DNA of 64,000 nt, from positions 124,001 through 188,000 of the forward strand of contig NZ_JBMOXA010000006.1 in the NCBI RefSeq assembly GCF_049316285.1, written 5' to 3'. The notes under the pieces are model-generated. The model did not search any database, was not told the origin of the DNA, and worked only from the letters and a program-made list of their open reading frames with translations. This stretch comes from Rhodoferax_B sp049316285 (GTDB taxonomy: Bacteria; Pseudomonadota; Gammaproteobacteria; Burkholderiales; Burkholderiaceae_C). Positions 27,030 through 34,857 of this stretch are shown piece by piece. Numbering within the stretch: the first letter of the stretch is position 1; every line of letters starts with the position of its first letter. The position numbers and the translations under genes are program-made.

Positions 27030-27392
27030 ATGCCCCGTAAAGGCATTCTTCTGTTCGCCCACGGCTCGCGTGACCCGCTGTGGCATCAACCTATGCAGGC
27101 CGTGGCTGCGCGTGTTGCCGCCCTGGAGCCGAATGCCGCCGTGTGTTGCGCCTACCTGGAACTCACCGAGCCGGATTTTGCAACTGCGGCCGCACAATTG
27201 CTGGCGCAAGGGGTGAGCAACATCACTGTCGTGCCCTTGTTTCTGGGAGTAGGACGGCATGCGCGAGAGGATTTGCCGCAACTGCTGCAGGCGGCTCAAA
27301 CGCGCCACCCAAGTGTGGTGTGGAAGCTTCAACCGGCGGTGGGAGAGCATCCAGAGCTGATCGATTTGATTGCCAAAATCGCGCTTGGCTGA
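27030..27392 (+). CDS. cbiX: Sirohydrochlorin chelatase, short CbiX/SirB type
   Basis: Single-domain chelatase of 120 residues that inserts a metal, iron for siroheme or cobalt for cobalamin, into sirohydrochlorin. The metal-binding His lie in LFAHGSRDPLW and FLGVGRHAREDLP. Short CbiX forms act as dimers. It starts 15 bases after lptG and precedes cysB by 53 bases; since siroheme is the cofactor of sulfite reductase, the neighbourhood supports the iron/siroheme role (inference). Confidence 0.9.
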   Translation: MPRKGILLFAHGSRDPLWHQPMQAVAARVAALEPNAAVCCAYLELTEPDFATAAAQLLAQGVSNITVVPLFLGVGRHAREDLPQLLQAAQTRHPSVVWKLQPAVGEHPELIDLIAKIALG

Positions 27393-27445
27393 CTTTCAAT
27401 AGAGCACTGATGCATAATGAATTTCAACGTTAGCTGAAATTCGAT

Positions 27446-28387
27446 ATGAATCTACACCAATTTCGCTTTGTGCAGGAAGCGGCACGCCGCGGCCTGAACC
27501 TGACCGAAGCGGCAAAGGCCTTGCACACCTCGCAACCGGGCGTGTCCAAAGCCATCATCGAACTCGAAGAAGAGCTGGGCGTCGAGATCTTCGCGCGCCA
27601 TGGCAAGCGCCTCAAACGCATCACCGAACCCGGCCAGCACGTGCTGCAAAGCATAGAAGCCATCATGCGCGAAGTGGGCAACCTGAAGCGCATTGGTGAA
27701 CAGTTCAGCGCCCAGGACAGCGGCACCTTGTCGATTGCCACCACCCACACCCAGGCGCGCTACGTGCTGCCCGTGCCCGTGGCGCGGCTGCGTGAAAGCT
27801 TCCCAAAGGTCAACGTCAGCCTGCACCAGGGTGCACCCGACCAGGTGGCGCGCATGCTGCTGGATGAAGTGGCCGAAATCGGCATCGCCACCGAATCGCT
27901 GTCCAACTACCCCGAACTGGTGACGCTGCCCTGTTATGAATGGCAACACGTGGTGGTGTTGCCGCCCACCCACCCGCTGGCCGCCAAAGAGCGCCTCACG
28001 CTGGAAGATATTGCCAAAGAGCCGCTGATCACCTACCACCCCTCATTCACCGGGCGCACCAAGATCGACCAGGCCTTTGCCTCGCGCAAGCTTGAGCCAC
28101 GCATTGCGCTCGAAGCCATCGACTCGGACGTGATCAAGACCTACGTGCGCCTGGGCCTGGGAATAGGCATCGTGGCCGAAATGGCGGTGCGCGACGACGT
28201 CAACTCCGACCTCATCACCCGCCCCGTGGGTTCGCTGTTCGGCATCAACGTGGCACGTGTTGCGTTCAAACGTGGCGCCTATTTGCGCAACTTTGTCTAC
28301 CAGTTTGCCGAGCTGCTGAGCGACCGCTTGAACCGTAATCTGGTCGCCAAGGCCATGAACGGCCACGTCAACGATTATGAGCTTTGA
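27446..28387 (+). CDS. cysB: CysB-type LysR regulator of sulfur assimilation
   Basis: LysR-type regulator of 313 residues. The helix-turn-helix NLTEAAKALHTSQPGVSKAIIELE is the CysB/Cbl version, and FTGRTKIDQAFASRKLEPRIALEAIDSDVIKTYV in the effector domain matches CysB residues that contact sulfate/acetylserine. The C-terminus FKRGAYLRNFVYQFAELLS is likewise typical. The chelatase upstream links it to sulfur assimilation. A structured repeat begins directly after the stop. Confidence 0.9.
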   Translation: MNLHQFRFVQEAARRGLNLTEAAKALHTSQPGVSKAIIELEEELGVEIFARHGKRLKRITEPGQHVLQSIEAIMREVGNLKRIGEQFSAQDSGTLSIATTHTQARYVLPVPVARLRESFPKVNVSLHQGAPDQVARMLLDEVAEIGIATESLSNYPELVTLPCYEWQHVVVLPPTHPLAAKERLTLEDIAKEPLITYHPSFTGRTKIDQAFASRKLEPRIALEAIDSDVIKTYVRLGLGIGIVAEMAVRDDVNSDLITRPVGSLFGINVARVAFKRGAYLRNFVYQFAELLSDRLNRNLVAKAMNGHVNDYEL

Positions 28388-28474
28388 ACACCCCCAGGTT
28401 GCGCACTGCGTGTAGCTGCCCACCCCCTTGCAGGGGGCACCACCGACGGCCCGGCGAAGCCGGTTCCGTGGTGA
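28388..28474 (+). repeat. Structured intergenic repeat, copy A
   Basis: Starts at the cysB stop codon. It contains CACCCCCAGGTTGC, then a hairpin CCCCC-TTGCA-GGGGG (28423-28437) and a second hairpin with CACC-g-ACGG-c-CCGGC (28441-28455) pairing with GCCGG-tt-CCGT-GGTG (28459-28473) around GAA. A near-identical copy on the other strand follows the dppA-type gene at 42571-42659. Arms differ between copies by changes that keep pairing. Position suggests a 3'-end or terminator element. Confidence 0.8.
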
Positions 28475-28571
28475 TTCTGATCTGGAACCGTGTTCGCCTT
28501 AACTAACCGTTAAAACCGTACGATCACTTTTTGTTTTTTGATTCAACCGCCCAACTGATTGTTTTGCGACC

Positions 28572-29753
28572 ATGAGCACCGAGACAACTGCCAACACCAC
28601 ACCCCGCACCCCCGTCCTGCAAACCAAGCTGCCCGCCGTGGGCACCACCATCTTCACGGTGATGTCGGCGCTGGCGGCCGAAAAAGGCGCGGTGAATCTG
28701 GGTCAGGGTTTCCCTGACTTCAATTGCGACCCGGCACTGGTCAACGCTGTGACCTCGGCCATGCAGGAAGGCCTGAACCAGTATCCGCCCATGACCGGCG
28801 TGGCGCCGCTGCGTGAAGCCGTGGCAGCCAAGATTGAGGCGCTGCACGGCTACAAATACAACCCGGCCAGCGAGATCACCATCACGGCCGGCGCCACCCA
28901 GGCCATCATCACCGCCATCCTGGCCGTGGTGCGCGCCGGTGATGAAGTCATCGTGCTCGAGCCCTGCTACGACAGCTACGTGCCCAACATCGAATTGGCC
29001 GGTGGCACCGTGGTGCGTGTGCCGCTCACGCCGGGCACTTTCCGCCCCGACTTCGACAAGATCGCGGCGGCCATGACGCCCAAGACCCGCGCCATCCTGA
29101 TCAACTCGCCGCACAACCCCAGTGCCACCATCTGGTCGCGCGAAGACATGCTGCAGTTGCAGGACTTGCTGGCGCCCACCGACGTGCTGCTGATCAGCGA
29201 CGAGGTCTACGAACACATGGTGTTCGACCAGCGCCAACACGAAAGCGCGGCGCGTTACCCCGGCTTGGCGGCGCGTGCCTTCATCGTCTCCAGCTTCGGC
29301 AAGACCTACCATGTCACCGGCTGGAAAGTGGGCACCGTGGCCGCACCGGCCAGCCTCACGGCCGAGTTCCGCAAGGTGCACCAGTTCAACGTGTTCACCG
29401 TCAACACGCCGGTGCAGCACGGCCTGGCGCGCTACATGGCCAACCCGCAGCCCTACCTGGACCTGCCCGCGTTCTACCAGCGCAAGCGCGACCTGTTCCG
29501 CGCAGGCCTGGCGAAAACCCGCTTCAAGCTCCTGCCCAGCGAAGGCAGCTACTTCCAGTGTGTGGATATTTCGGCCATCAGCGACCTGAGCGAGGCCGAC
29601 TTCTGCCTCTGGCTCACGGCTGAGATTGGTGTGGCGGCGATTCCACTCTCGGCGTTCTACGGCAACCAGTTCGACCAGCGCGTGGTGCGCTTCTGCTACG
29701 CCAAGAAAGACGAAACCCTGCAACTGGCACTCGATCGCCTGGCCAAGCTGTAA
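28572..29753 (+). CDS. PLP-dependent aminotransferase, methionine aminotransferase-like (YbdL type)
   Basis: Fold type I class I/II aminotransferase of 393 residues. The substrate loop VNLGQGFPDFNCDP, the motif INSPHNPSATIW with the PLP-contacting Asn, ISDEVYEHMVFD, and SSFGKTYHVTGWKVG with the Schiff-base Lys are all visible. The sequence resembles the kynurenine/methionine (YbdL) subgroup more than aspartate aminotransferases. It stands alone. Three AACCGT repeats lie in its upstream region (28485-28518) without known meaning. Confidence 0.88.
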   Translation: MSTETTANTTPRTPVLQTKLPAVGTTIFTVMSALAAEKGAVNLGQGFPDFNCDPALVNAVTSAMQEGLNQYPPMTGVAPLREAVAAKIEALHGYKYNPASEITITAGATQAIITAILAVVRAGDEVIVLEPCYDSYVPNIELAGGTVVRVPLTPGTFRPDFDKIAAAMTPKTRAILINSPHNPSATIWSREDMLQLQDLLAPTDVLLISDEVYEHMVFDQRQHESAARYPGLAARAFIVSSFGKTYHVTGWKVGTVAAPASLTAEFRKVHQFNVFTVNTPVQHGLARYMANPQPYLDLPAFYQRKRDLFRAGLAKTRFKLLPSEGSYFQCVDISAISDLSEADFCLWLTAEIGVAAIPLSAFYGNQFDQRVVRFCYAKKDETLQLALDRLAKL

Positions 29754-29779
29754 AGCTACAGCCTTGTCAGTACGGTATT

Positions 29780-29810
29780 GGGCTCGCGTGTTATGGTGAA
29801 CACCGAGCCC
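29780..29810 (+). terminator. Hairpin after the aminotransferase gene
   Basis: GGGCTCG-c-GTGTT pairs with AACAC-CGAGCCC. A third GGGCTCG at 29837-29843, just before the next gene, could pair with the same CGAGCCC, giving two mutually exclusive forms. There is no T-run, only TCTAAAAA, so a plain terminator is doubtful. Confidence 0.45.
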
Positions 29811-29862
29811 GCCTTCTAAAAACCGTCAGTTCCCCCGGGCTCGCACCTCTCATGGAGGAGAC

Positions 29863-31833
29863 ATGTCGACCCGTTCTCCATCAGGGCTGGCGCAGCCCGG
29901 CTCTTTTGATACGTCTGCCGCACAGTCCGTTCAGGCCGCGCAGGCCGCCGGGGCGTTGATCGCCCTTGCCCACCAGCGCTCGCTGGCCCACGGCCTGCAG
30001 GCGCACGACGCCGCCGACCTGCACGCCCTGCCCGACCACGCCCTGGGCGAATTACGTGCGCGCAATCTCGCCTTGTGCAGCCACGCCCTGCCGGTGATGG
30101 AAACGCTCTACCAGCAGATCATCAGTACCGACAGCATGGTGATCCTGACCGACAGCACCGGCACCATCTTGCATGCGCTGGGCGACGACGACTTTCTGGC
30201 CAAGGCCAACCGCGTGGCACTGCGCCCGGGTGTGATCTGGTCCGAGCAAAGCAAGGGCACCAACGCCATTGGCACGGCCCTGGTCGAGGGCACGCCCACA
30301 CAAGTCCACGCCGGTGAACACTTCTTGCGCGCCAACCATTTCATCACCTGCTCGTGTGCACCCATCCTCGACCCGGCGGGCCACATCATGGGCGCGCTGG
30401 ACGTCAGCGGCGACCAGCACAGCCAGAACAAACACACCATGGCCCTGGTGCGCATGTCTGCGCAAATGGTGGAAAACCATGTGTTCCACAAAAGCTTTGA
30501 GCAGCAGGTGCTGGTGTACTTTCATGCGCGACCCGAGTTCATCGGCACCCTCATGCAAGGCATGGCGGCGTTCACGCCCGACGGGCGTTTTCTCTCGGCC
30601 AACCGCAGCGGGCAATTCCAGCTCGGCATGCCCTTGCGCGCCCTGCAGGCGCATACCTGCTCTTCGCTGATGGGCATGGAGATGGCCACGGTGTTGGCGC
30701 ACTGCCGCAGTGCCACGCCCGAGCTGTTGGGCATGACACTGCCCAGCGGCGTCAAGGTGATGGCGCGCGCCGAGTACCACCCGTTCACGCAGCAGCGTCG
30801 TTTTGCGTTTGATGTTGGCCGGTTTGATGATGTTGCGCTGGCGCCAGCGCCTTCAAAGCCCACCCCTCAATCCTCCCCTAAGCCAGCCCTTTCCAGCCTG
30901 CGTTACCTCAACACCGGCGACCCGCAACTCGCCCAGGCCTTGCAACGCGTCAGCAAGCTGCTGGGCCGCGACATCGCCACGCTGATCACGGGTGAAACCG
31001 GCACCGGCAAAGAGCTGCTGGCCCAGGCCATCCACAACGACTCACCACGCCGCAGCGGCCCGTTTGTGGCGCTGAACTGCGCCGCCATTCCTGAAACCCT
31101 GATCGAGTCGGAACTGTTTGGCTACGACGATGGCGCCTTCACCGGCGCGCGCCGCAAAGGCAGCGTGGGCAAGATTGTGCAGGCGCATGGCGGCACCTTG
31201 TTTCTCGACGAGATTGGCGATATGCCTCTGCAGATGCAGGCACGCTTGCTGCGGGTGCTGCAGGAGCGCAGCGTCACCCCGCTGGGCGGCAGCCGTGTGG
31301 TGCGAGTGGACGTGGCCGTGGTCTGCGCCACACACCGCAACCTGCGTGAGCTGATCGCCGCAGGCCGTTTCCGCGAAGACCTGTACTACCGGCTCAATGG
31401 CCTGGTGGTGAAGCTGCCGCCGCTGCGCGAGCGCACAGACCTGGCCGCCGTGGTGGCGCGCATGCTGCAAAACCAAGCTGAAGCCACATCGCCACAAGGT
31501 GTTGGCGCCGAGGTGATGGCCTTGTTCCACAGCCACGCCTGGCCTGGTAACCTGCGCCAGTTGGCCAATGTGCTGCGCAGCGCCGCCGTGCTGGCCGAGG
31601 GCGAAGCCGAGATTCGGCACGAGCATCTACCGGACGACTTTCTCGATGAATGCGCAACGCAGCCCAAGTCACAGCAGCCGGCCTATGCTCCCGCAGCCGC
31701 CACCCCACGCCTGCAGCAGGTGACCGCAGACGCCATTGCCCAGGCGCTGGCCCGGCACCAAGGCAATGTGTCGGCCGCTGCGCGCACGCTGGGTGTGTCA
31801 CGCAACACGGTCTACCGCTACACCAAAGCTTAG
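29863..31833 (+). CDS. Sigma-54-dependent activator, AcoR type
   Basis: Enhancer-binding protein of 656 residues. An N-terminal sensor with a GAF-like domain (residues 80-205) is followed by the AAA+ domain, with Walker A GETGTGKE, the sigma-54 contact loop GAFTGA, and LFLDEIGDMPLQMQARLLR. A Fis-type helix-turn-helix ends the protein (QGNVSAAARTLGVSRNTVYR). GGAGGAG precedes the ATG. It converges on the aldehyde dehydrogenase with seven bases between stops, and that gene has a -24/-12 promoter, so it is the likely target. AcoR-type proteins sense acetoin or aldehydes/alcohols; the ligand here is not shown. Confidence 0.93.
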   Translation: MSTRSPSGLAQPGSFDTSAAQSVQAAQAAGALIALAHQRSLAHGLQAHDAADLHALPDHALGELRARNLALCSHALPVMETLYQQIISTDSMVILTDSTGTILHALGDDDFLAKANRVALRPGVIWSEQSKGTNAIGTALVEGTPTQVHAGEHFLRANHFITCSCAPILDPAGHIMGALDVSGDQHSQNKHTMALVRMSAQMVENHVFHKSFEQQVLVYFHARPEFIGTLMQGMAAFTPDGRFLSANRSGQFQLGMPLRALQAHTCSSLMGMEMATVLAHCRSATPELLGMTLPSGVKVMARAEYHPFTQQRRFAFDVGRFDDVALAPAPSKPTPQSSPKPALSSLRYLNTGDPQLAQALQRVSKLLGRDIATLITGETGTGKELLAQAIHNDSPRRSGPFVALNCAAIPETLIESELFGYDDGAFTGARRKGSVGKIVQAHGGTLFLDEIGDMPLQMQARLLRVLQERSVTPLGGSRVVRVDVAVVCATHRNLRELIAAGRFREDLYYRLNGLVVKLPPLRERTDLAAVVARMLQNQAEATSPQGVGAEVMALFHSHAWPGNLRQLANVLRSAAVLAEGEAEIRHEHLPDDFLDECATQPKSQQPAYAPAAATPRLQQVTADAIAQALARHQGNVSAAARTLGVSRNTVYRYTKA

Positions 31834-31840
31834 AAAGCGC

Positions 31841-33361
31841 TTAGAAGAAACCGAGCTTGTCGGGTGAATAACTCACCAACAGGTTCTTCGTCTGCTGGTA
31901 GTGGTCCAGCATCATGCGGTGGTTCTCGCGGCCAATGCCCGACTGCTTGTAGCCACCAAACGCAGCGTGCGCCGGATAGGCATGGTAACAATTGGTCCAC
32001 ACCCGGCCCGCCTGGATGCCACGGCCCATACGAAAGGCGGTGTTCATGTCGCGCGACCAGACACCGGCGCCCAGACCATACAAACTGTCATTGGCAATTT
32101 CCAAAGCCTCGGCTTCGTCCTTGAAGGTGGTGACCGACAACACCGGGCCAAAGATTTCTTCCTGGAAGATACGCATCTTGTTGTGCCCTTTGAACACCGT
32201 TGGCTCAACGTAGAAGCCGCCCAGCGCGTCGCCGGTCTGCATACGCCGCTCGCCGCCGGTGAGCAGGGTGGCACCCTCTTGTTTGCCGATCTCGATGTAC
32301 GACATGATTTTTTCAAGCTGTTCCTGCGAGGCTTGCGCACCCACCATGGTGGTGGCGTCCAGAGGGTGGCCTTGCTTGATGGACTTCACACGCACCAGCG
32401 CACGTTCCATGAACTTCTCGTAGATCGACTCCTGCACCAAGGCACGGCTGGGGCAGGTGCAGACCTCGCCCTGGTTGAGCGCAAACATAGAGAAGCCTTC
32501 AAGCGCCTTGTCGAAAAAGGCATCGTCCTTGTCCATCACATCGGCAAAGAAGATGTTCGGGCTTTTGCCGCCCAGCTCCAGGGTCACAGGAATCAGGTTT
32601 TGGCTGGCGTACTGCATGATCAAACGGCCGGTGCTGGTCTCGCCGGTGAACGCAATCTTGGCGATGCGTGGGCTCGATGCCAGCGGTTTGCCGGCCTCCA
32701 GACCAAAGCCGTTGACCACGTTGAGCACACCCGGTGGCAGCAGGTCGCCGACCAACTCCAGCAACACCAGGATGGATGCCGGGGTTTGCTCGGCCGGCTT
32801 CAGCACCACGCAGTTGCCCGCCGCCAGTGCCGGGGCGAGTTTCCACACCGCCATCAGGATGGGAAAGTTCCACGGAATGATCTGCCCCACCACACCCAGC
32901 GGCTCGTGGAAATGGTAGGCCACGGTGCTGCTGTCGATCTCGCTGATGCCGCCTTCCTGCGCGCGTATGCAGCCCGCAAAGTAGCGGAAGTGGTCAATCG
33001 CCAGCGGCAGGTCGGCGGCCAGGGTTTCGCGCAGCGGCTTGCCGTTGTCTATGGTCTCGGCCACGGCCAAGGTCTTGAGGTTGGCCTCCATGCGGTCGGC
33101 AATCTTCAGCAAGATGTTGGCGCGCACGGTGGTCGAGGTTTTGCCCCAGGCGTCCTTGGCCTTGTGCGCCGCATCGAGTGCGGCCTCGATGTCTTTGGCG
33201 TTGGAGCGCGGAATGCTGGTGAACGCCTTGCCGGTGATGGGTGTGGCATTGTCAAAGTACTGTCCGTCGATGGGCGGCAACCACTCGCCGCCGATGTAGT
33301 TGCCGTATTGCTTCTTGTAGGGGTTTTCTAGGCCGAAGTGCTTGATCTCTGCCATGTCCAT
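31841..33361 (-). CDS. NAD-dependent aldehyde dehydrogenase (AcoD/ExaC type)
   Basis: Oxidises acetaldehyde or similar aldehydes to acids; 506 residues, the usual length. Motifs seen are IIPWNFPILMAVWKLAPAL, FTGETSTGRLI, the catalytic Glu in VTLELGGKSPNIFF and the nucleophilic Cys in NQGEVCTCPSRALV. The last form, with two Cys, is typical of the AcoD/ExaC group. The start at 33361 has GGAG eight bases upstream; the open frame continues 51 codons further but crosses the promoter. Regulation by the convergent sigma-54 activator is strongly suggested by the promoter at 33441. Confidence 0.94.
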   Translation of the reverse strand: MDMAEIKHFGLENPYKKQYGNYIGGEWLPPIDGQYFDNATPITGKAFTSIPRSNAKDIEAALDAAHKAKDAWGKTSTTVRANILLKIADRMEANLKTLAVAETIDNGKPLRETLAADLPLAIDHFRYFAGCIRAQEGGISEIDSSTVAYHFHEPLGVVGQIIPWNFPILMAVWKLAPALAAGNCVVLKPAEQTPASILVLLELVGDLLPPGVLNVVNGFGLEAGKPLASSPRIAKIAFTGETSTGRLIMQYASQNLIPVTLELGGKSPNIFFADVMDKDDAFFDKALEGFSMFALNQGEVCTCPSRALVQESIYEKFMERALVRVKSIKQGHPLDATTMVGAQASQEQLEKIMSYIEIGKQEGATLLTGGERRMQTGDALGGFYVEPTVFKGHNKMRIFQEEIFGPVLSVTTFKDEAEALEIANDSLYGLGAGVWSRDMNTAFRMGRGIQAGRVWTNCYHAYPAHAAFGGYKQSGIGRENHRMMLDHYQQTKNLLVSYSPDKLGFF

Positions 33362-33440
33362 GGTGTTGTCTCCTGCTGGCGGGTTTGAAGGGCTTGTGAC
33401 ATCTGCGAGCCGCAAGCTAAGCGGCTCACCCCAGGCATTG

Positions 33441-33456
33441 CGCAAAGCGCGTACCA
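33441..33456 (-). promoter_or_regulatory. Sigma-54 (-24/-12) promoter of the aldehyde dehydrogenase
   Basis: On the minus strand TGGTACGCGCTTTGCG matches TGGYACR-N4-TTGCW at every fixed position but the last, with GG and GC ten bases apart. Start of transcription would be near 33430, about 70 bases before the start codon. Confidence 0.85.
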
Positions 33457-33544
33457 AGCAATACCAAACGCCTGGACATCGGCGCCAAGCCAATGCCGGC
33501 GCGGCATTCGGCACTGTTTAATGGCGAGAGCCCATCAGTGTCAG

Positions 33545-33585
33545 CAACTGCGCAGTTGCGCCAACACGGCACAACTGCGCAGAAA
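33545..33585. promoter_or_regulatory. Candidate enhancer sites for the sigma-54 activator
   Basis: A perfect 14-base palindrome CAACTGCGCAGTTG (33545-33558) and a partial copy CAACTGCGCAGAAA (33572-33585), starting 27 bases apart, lie about 100 bases upstream of the -24 element. Further out CTGAACACT is repeated (33585-33604 area). Position and symmetry fit an upstream activating sequence. Confidence 0.5.
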
Positions 33586-33615
33586 CTGAACACTGCTGAA
33601 CACTCTTCAGAAACC

Positions 33616-33649
33616 AAAACGCCGCCAGCACAGCAGTGCTTGGCGGCGT
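33616..33649 (-). terminator. Rho-independent terminator of the Bug gene
   Basis: On the minus strand ACGCCGCCAAGCAC pairs with GTGCTGGCGGCGT (one bulge), followed by TTTTGG. It is about 90 bases after the stop at 33739 and separates the cluster from the aldehyde dehydrogenase promoter. Confidence 0.8.
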
Positions 33650-33738
33650 CTGTACACAAGCCCGTTGACGCTATTGTTTCAATAGCTTCCTACGCATGCT
33701 CGGAAAGCGCAAAAGGCCTTTTCTCCTTAAACCCCAAC

Positions 33739-34737
33739 CTAGCTCTTGCCGGCCAGGCCCAGCCGCTCTATCGTCGCCTTCTCGGCCACAAAGGTCTCGC
33801 GCGCGTACTGCGTGTAGGCGGCGGTGTCCTTGTAGATCACGGTCTGGTCGTACTTCTCGAACGTGGCCAGCACCGCTGGATCCTCCAGCGTTTTGCGGAA
33901 CGCATCGTGGATGGTTTTCACCACGGCGGTATCCATGCCCTTGGGCCCACACACGCCAAACGGCGAATCTGACACCGTCTTGTAGCCCAGCTCGTCCAGC
34001 GTGGGCACGCTAGGCCAACGCTTGGTGCGCTGCGAGCCGTAGGTGGCCAAGAGGCGCAGCTTGCCGGCGTCGACGTGCGGGCCCCAGCCGGTGGCGTCGG
34101 TGGCGGCCATCACATGGCCGCCCAGCACGGCCTGCATGTTGTCGGCATTGCCTTTGAAGGGCACATGGCGCAGCTGTATGCCGGCCGTCTGCGCAAACTC
34201 TTCCACCGCCAGGTGTGGGCTGGTGCCGGTGCCGGTGGAGCCATAGGTCACCTGGTCGGGATTCTTCTTGGCAAAGTCCACCAGGTCCTTGATGGTCTTG
34301 AACGGTGAATCGGCCGGCACCACCAGGCCAAAGGTGTAGCCCGTGAGGCACACGATCCAGGTGAAATCCTTCAATGGGTCGTAGGCCGTTTTCTGCATGT
34401 GCGGAAAACGGAACGCACCAAACGGCACTTGCGACAAGGTATAACCGTCGGCCTTGGCGTTGACCAGCTCATTGGCGCCCAGCATGCCGCCCGCGCCGGG
34501 CTTGTTGTCGACAATGATATTGGTGTCGCCCAGGTTGCGGCTGGCGCTCACGGCCAGCGCGCGTATCACCGCGTCGGTGGAGCCGCCCGCAGGCCAGGGA
34601 CAGATCAGGCGTATGGGCCGCGCTGGATAAGCCTGGGCGCGCACCAGGGCGGGCACAGCCAGGCCCGCCAAGGTGGCGGACGCTGTGGTTAAAGCAGTGG
34701 TTAAGAAATGGCGGCGTTGTGGGGGCTGTTGGGGCAT
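33739..34737 (-). CDS. Bug/TctC-type solute-binding protein (D-amino-acid cluster)
   Basis: Periplasmic receptor of the tripartite tricarboxylate (TTT) family, 332 residues. The N-terminus has a twin-arginine signal (QRRHFLTTALTTASATLAG) ending at VRAQA, then the Bug opening YPARPIRLICPWPAGGSTD and the loop VDNKPGAGGMLGANEL. DGYTL and PFKGNADNMQAVLGG are also typical. No TctA/TctB permease is nearby, as with most Bug proteins. It ends the minus-strand cluster after the D-aminoacylase, so its ligand may be an N-acyl amino acid or a product of that pathway (inference). Confidence 0.9.
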   Translation of the reverse strand: MPQQPPQRRHFLTTALTTASATLAGLAVPALVRAQAYPARPIRLICPWPAGGSTDAVIRALAVSASRNLGDTNIIVDNKPGAGGMLGANELVNAKADGYTLSQVPFGAFRFPHMQKTAYDPLKDFTWIVCLTGYTFGLVVPADSPFKTIKDLVDFAKKNPDQVTYGSTGTGTSPHLAVEEFAQTAGIQLRHVPFKGNADNMQAVLGGHVMAATDATGWGPHVDAGKLRLLATYGSQRTKRWPSVPTLDELGYKTVSDSPFGVCGPKGMDTAVVKTIHDAFRKTLEDPAVLATFEKYDQTVIYKDTAAYTQYARETFVAEKATIERLGLAGKS

Positions 34738-34857
34738 GCTGTTGTCTCCTCTGATGGGGCGTCGGCCAGCTTACGCAGCCCGCCGCCACCAACACCCTAG
34801 GAAAACCCTGCGCCGCTGTCGCCGCCAGCTCAGTTCTTCTGCAGCAACGGCAATCGG

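Noticed and set aside
31901..33331. 476-codon open frame opposite the aldehyde dehydrogenase
   Set aside because: Same antisense effect; the dehydrogenase has all its catalytic motifs and its own sigma-54 promoter.
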